NCBI GenBank assembly: GCA_944320885.1
Contig: CALUJE010000027.1
Location: 1 to 36,614, forward strand
DNA: 36,614 bases
From: an uncultured Phocaeicola sp.
GTDB lineage: Bacteria > Bacteroidota > Bacteroidia > Bacteroidales > Bacteroidaceae
Direction of reading: 5' to 3'
Part shown: positions 35,276-36,614 of the stretch, in pieces
Numbering within the stretch: the stretch's first letter is position 1
Layout of the letters: each line of letters starts with the position of its first letter
Translations under genes and position numbers: made by a program
Notes under the pieces: model-generated
What the model was told of the DNA's origin: nothing
The model's input: only the letters and a program-made list of their open reading frames with translations
Database searches by the model: none

Positions 35276-35833
35276 ATGAAAAAATGTTTTATTTTGCAAT
35301 TGATGCTTTTAATGTGTAGTTATGTTTTTGCACAAAGTGATATGTTGTCTCTTTCTTTAAAACTAGTGAAGCCTCATGGAATAGTAGACGATTTTGCTTA
35401 TTTTGAAATAACTCTTTTTAATAAGACACTAGATACAACATTTATTGTAGCTCGTGCTTCAGATGCTTCTATTGGTATGGGATCAAATAAAAACTCATTT
35501 TTGATACCGGAAGTAAAACTAGAGAATGGACAATTTATTAAAAATAGGGAACAAGGATTTTTTTATTTCCTATATTTAGATAAAAGCTGTTTAAAGATTC
35601 TTCCCAAACAGACATATGTACATAAATTGGCAATTAGTATTGCGAAAGATGGCTATACAGGTATGTTAATGAAGAATCAGACAAATGTTAGTAAAGTTCG
35701 TGTAAGATTAGATAAATTAAAATTTCTTGGAGAAAAAAATGGTAGACCTGAAACGTTGATAAGTGATTTAACACTTTATTCCAATTGGTTGGATGTAAGC
35801 AATGAAGATTTTGGTACAGTGCTTCGTCAATAA
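35276..35833 (+). CDS. Exported protein, candidate partner or immunity protein of the zincin lipoprotein
   Basis: A 185-residue protein with signal peptide MKKCFILQLMLLMCSYVFA, then Gln. The mature part (LVKPHGIVDDFAYFEITLFNK) looks like a beta-sandwich, but no family is recognised. It starts 12 bases after the zincin gene, so the two are cotranscribed. Its export to the periplasm and tight linkage to a protease would fit an inhibitor, chaperone or immunity protein; this is inference from position only. Strongly AT-rich. Confidence 0.75.
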   Translation: MKKCFILQLMLLMCSYVFAQSDMLSLSLKLVKPHGIVDDFAYFEITLFNKTLDTTFIVARASDASIGMGSNKNSFLIPEVKLENGQFIKNREQGFFYFLYLDKSCLKILPKQTYVHKLAISIAKDGYTGMLMKNQTNVSKVRVRLDKLKFLGEKNGRPETLISDLTLYSNWLDVSNEDFGTVLRQ

Positions 35834-35919
35834 TTCCGCTTCTGAAACAGAGTGTATAGAAACAGATGAAATATTAATAGTAGATTTATTTCTAAATGTG
35901 ATTGTTTGATATAAAAGCT

Positions 35920-35927
35920 TATCTTTG
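35920..35927 (+). promoter_or_regulatory. -7 box at the edge of the duplicated block
   Basis: TATCTTTG matches TAnnTTTG. The last TTTG belongs to the duplicated block and the TATC to the flanking DNA, so the junction itself would create the promoter. The resulting leader to the gene at 36051 includes the hairpin at 35963-35994. Confidence 0.4.
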
Positions 35928-36018
35928 TTTCCCAAAGACCCGGAATTTAATAAATAAGGAAAAAGCCGGGATGGCAATCATGCTATTCCGGTTTCTCTTT
36001 AAAAAGTATTCAGAGTTA
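35924..36018 (+). repeat. Copy 1 of a 95-nt duplicated gene tail plus hairpin
   Basis: Nearly identical to 36449-36542 (about seven differences and one indel by eye). It encodes LFPKDPEFNK and a stop, the same C-terminus as the complete gene at 36051-36482 (LFPKDPELNK), but without the rest of that gene. A 14-bp hairpin (35963-35994) follows. It is best read as the tail of a lost or replaced paralogue. Confidence 0.85.
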
Positions 36019-36050
36019 TGAAAATTTGTTTGCATTTTACTTTGTTTTTG

Positions 36051-36482
36051 ATGATTAAACAGATTAGTATTACTTTAATTTTATCTTTATTGATGTGTGT
36101 GCAAGCCTTTTCTCAAGACAAGTTGGCATCATTGCCGGAACAACAGCGTGACAGTGTTTTAGTTGAAATCGCTCAGAACTTGTTAAAAGAAAAAGCTCCG
36201 AAATGGTATCGGGAAAATGTCAATCCGGAAGTAACGGAAGGAACATATACCGATATAGAAAAATCAAGACGTATGCATAATCTGCCAGAAGATGTGAAGA
36301 CAGGTGATATATTTTATCGTGTCACGTTGCATTATCCTGATTATAGGAAAGAAAAGTTTGAATTTGCTTATACAGCATATGTTATTATTTTAGGTAAAAC
36401 TTTGCAACCGTATTTTATTCATTTGGGAGCTGTGAATATTGGATATAATTTGTTCCCCAAAGACCCGGAACTTAATAAATAA
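36051..36482 (+). CDS. Small exported protein, paralogue tail duplicated upstream
   Basis: A 143-residue protein with signal peptide MIKQISITLILSLLMCVQAF, mature from about Gln23. The frame also opens at 36018 (11 more residues), but the shorter form gives a canonical signal peptide. The mature part (LPEQQRDSVLVEIAQNLLKE..APKWYRE, TGDIFYRVTLHYPDYRKEKFEFAYTAYVIILGK) suggests a small alpha/beta fold, possibly NTF2-like; this is not certain. Its last codons and terminator are duplicated in front of it. Position after the zincin gene and the exported protein at 35276 suggests it is another member of the same accessory cassette. Confidence 0.7.
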   Translation: MIKQISITLILSLLMCVQAFSQDKLASLPEQQRDSVLVEIAQNLLKEKAPKWYRENVNPEVTEGTYTDIEKSRRMHNLPEDVKTGDIFYRVTLHYPDYRKEKFEFAYTAYVIILGKTLQPYFIHLGAVNIGYNLFPKDPELNK

Positions 36483-36542
36483 AGAAAAAACCGGGATGGC
36501 AATCATGCTATTCCGGTTTCTCTTCAAAAGTATTCAGAATTA
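36449..36542 (+). repeat. Copy 2 of the duplicated gene tail plus hairpin
   Basis: Ends the gene at 36051-36482 and carries its terminator-like hairpin (36488-36519: AAACCGGGATGGCA with TGCTATTCCGGTTT, two wobbles, loop ATCA). Partner of 35924-36018. Confidence 0.85.
36488..36525 (+). terminator. Hairpin terminator-like element after the last exported protein gene
   Basis: A 14-bp stem with loop ATCA followed by CTCTTC; preceded by AAAAAA, so it could also serve the convergent minus-strand gene that ends at 36543. Confidence 0.6.
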
Positions 36543-36614
36543 TTACTGTCCGCTAAACCGTAAAGTAGTGAGTCCAACTCCTTGATATGCAGAAATTGGG
36601 CTTACTATTTGTAT
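36543..36614 (-). CDS. 3' end of a gene running off the window
   Basis: The minus strand reads an open frame of 23 codons from the window edge to a TAA at 36545-36543, ending VGLTTLRFSGQ. The stop lies directly beside the terminator-like hairpin shared with the plus-strand gene, a typical convergent arrangement. Too short to identify. Confidence 0.5.
   Translation of the reverse strand: MQIVSPISAYQGVGLTTLRFSGQ

Overview
The window looks like a chromosomal segment of a gut Bacteroidales bacterium (Bacteroides/Phocaeicola type). The grounds are a tryptophanase, a fused FeoA-FeoB with its small Cys-rich partner, a Rho with a very long disordered insert, DUF3805/DUF3806-like and His-rich DUF6769-like proteins, and repeated use of the Bacteroidetes -7 promoter box TAnnTTTG, in several places 19-20 bp downstream of a TTTG-like -33 box. 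The species cannot be fixed from sequence reading alone.

Layout. 1-160: tRNA-Ser (cut by the window edge) and tRNA-Cys, minus strand, with a recognisable promoter. 262-2964: iron uptake (feoAB fusion plus small membrane protein), minus. 3129-4475: tilS. 4562-4649: a 22-bp tandem repeat. 4681-6801: rho with its terminator, minus. 7172-11500: apparent operon of ridA, a transglutaminase-like membrane-anchored protein, a DUF3805/3806-like protein and an ABC-F ATPase. 11509-11704: a large nested inverted repeat. 11726-12868: iron-type alcohol dehydrogenase. 12869-13882: a 1-kb gene-free stretch holding a striking iteron-flanked 42-bp AT palindrome. 13883-15256: tnaA. 15618-17590: two-component system. 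17766-18305: small exported protein. 18539-22544: second ABC-F ATPase and an M13 lipoprotein peptidase. 22742-23002: small membrane protein. 23037-24587: TPR sensor kinase that has lost its phospho-accepting His.

24850-31298 is a metal-efflux locus: a His/Cys-rich small membrane-anchored protein, a lipoprotein periplasmic adaptor with a His-rich leader, a heavy-metal-type RND pump and a TolC-like outer-membrane channel, closed by a terminator. 31475-32161 is a membrane protein with its own promoter.

32530-36482 is AT-rich and accessory. It holds two tandem paralogous lipoproteins with duplicated leaders. The first is only the N-terminal module. The second carries that module, a Trp-Asp repeat/Gly linker and an HEYVH zincin domain, and has a 2-nt (AC) insertion that puts its ancestral start out of frame. 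Two signal-peptide proteins follow. A 95-nt block (gene 3' end plus hairpin) is duplicated around the last one, which points to cassette duplication or replacement. This is the best candidate for an undescribed system: a surface lipoprotein protease with adjacent exported partner or immunity-like proteins. The window ends inside another gene on the minus strand.
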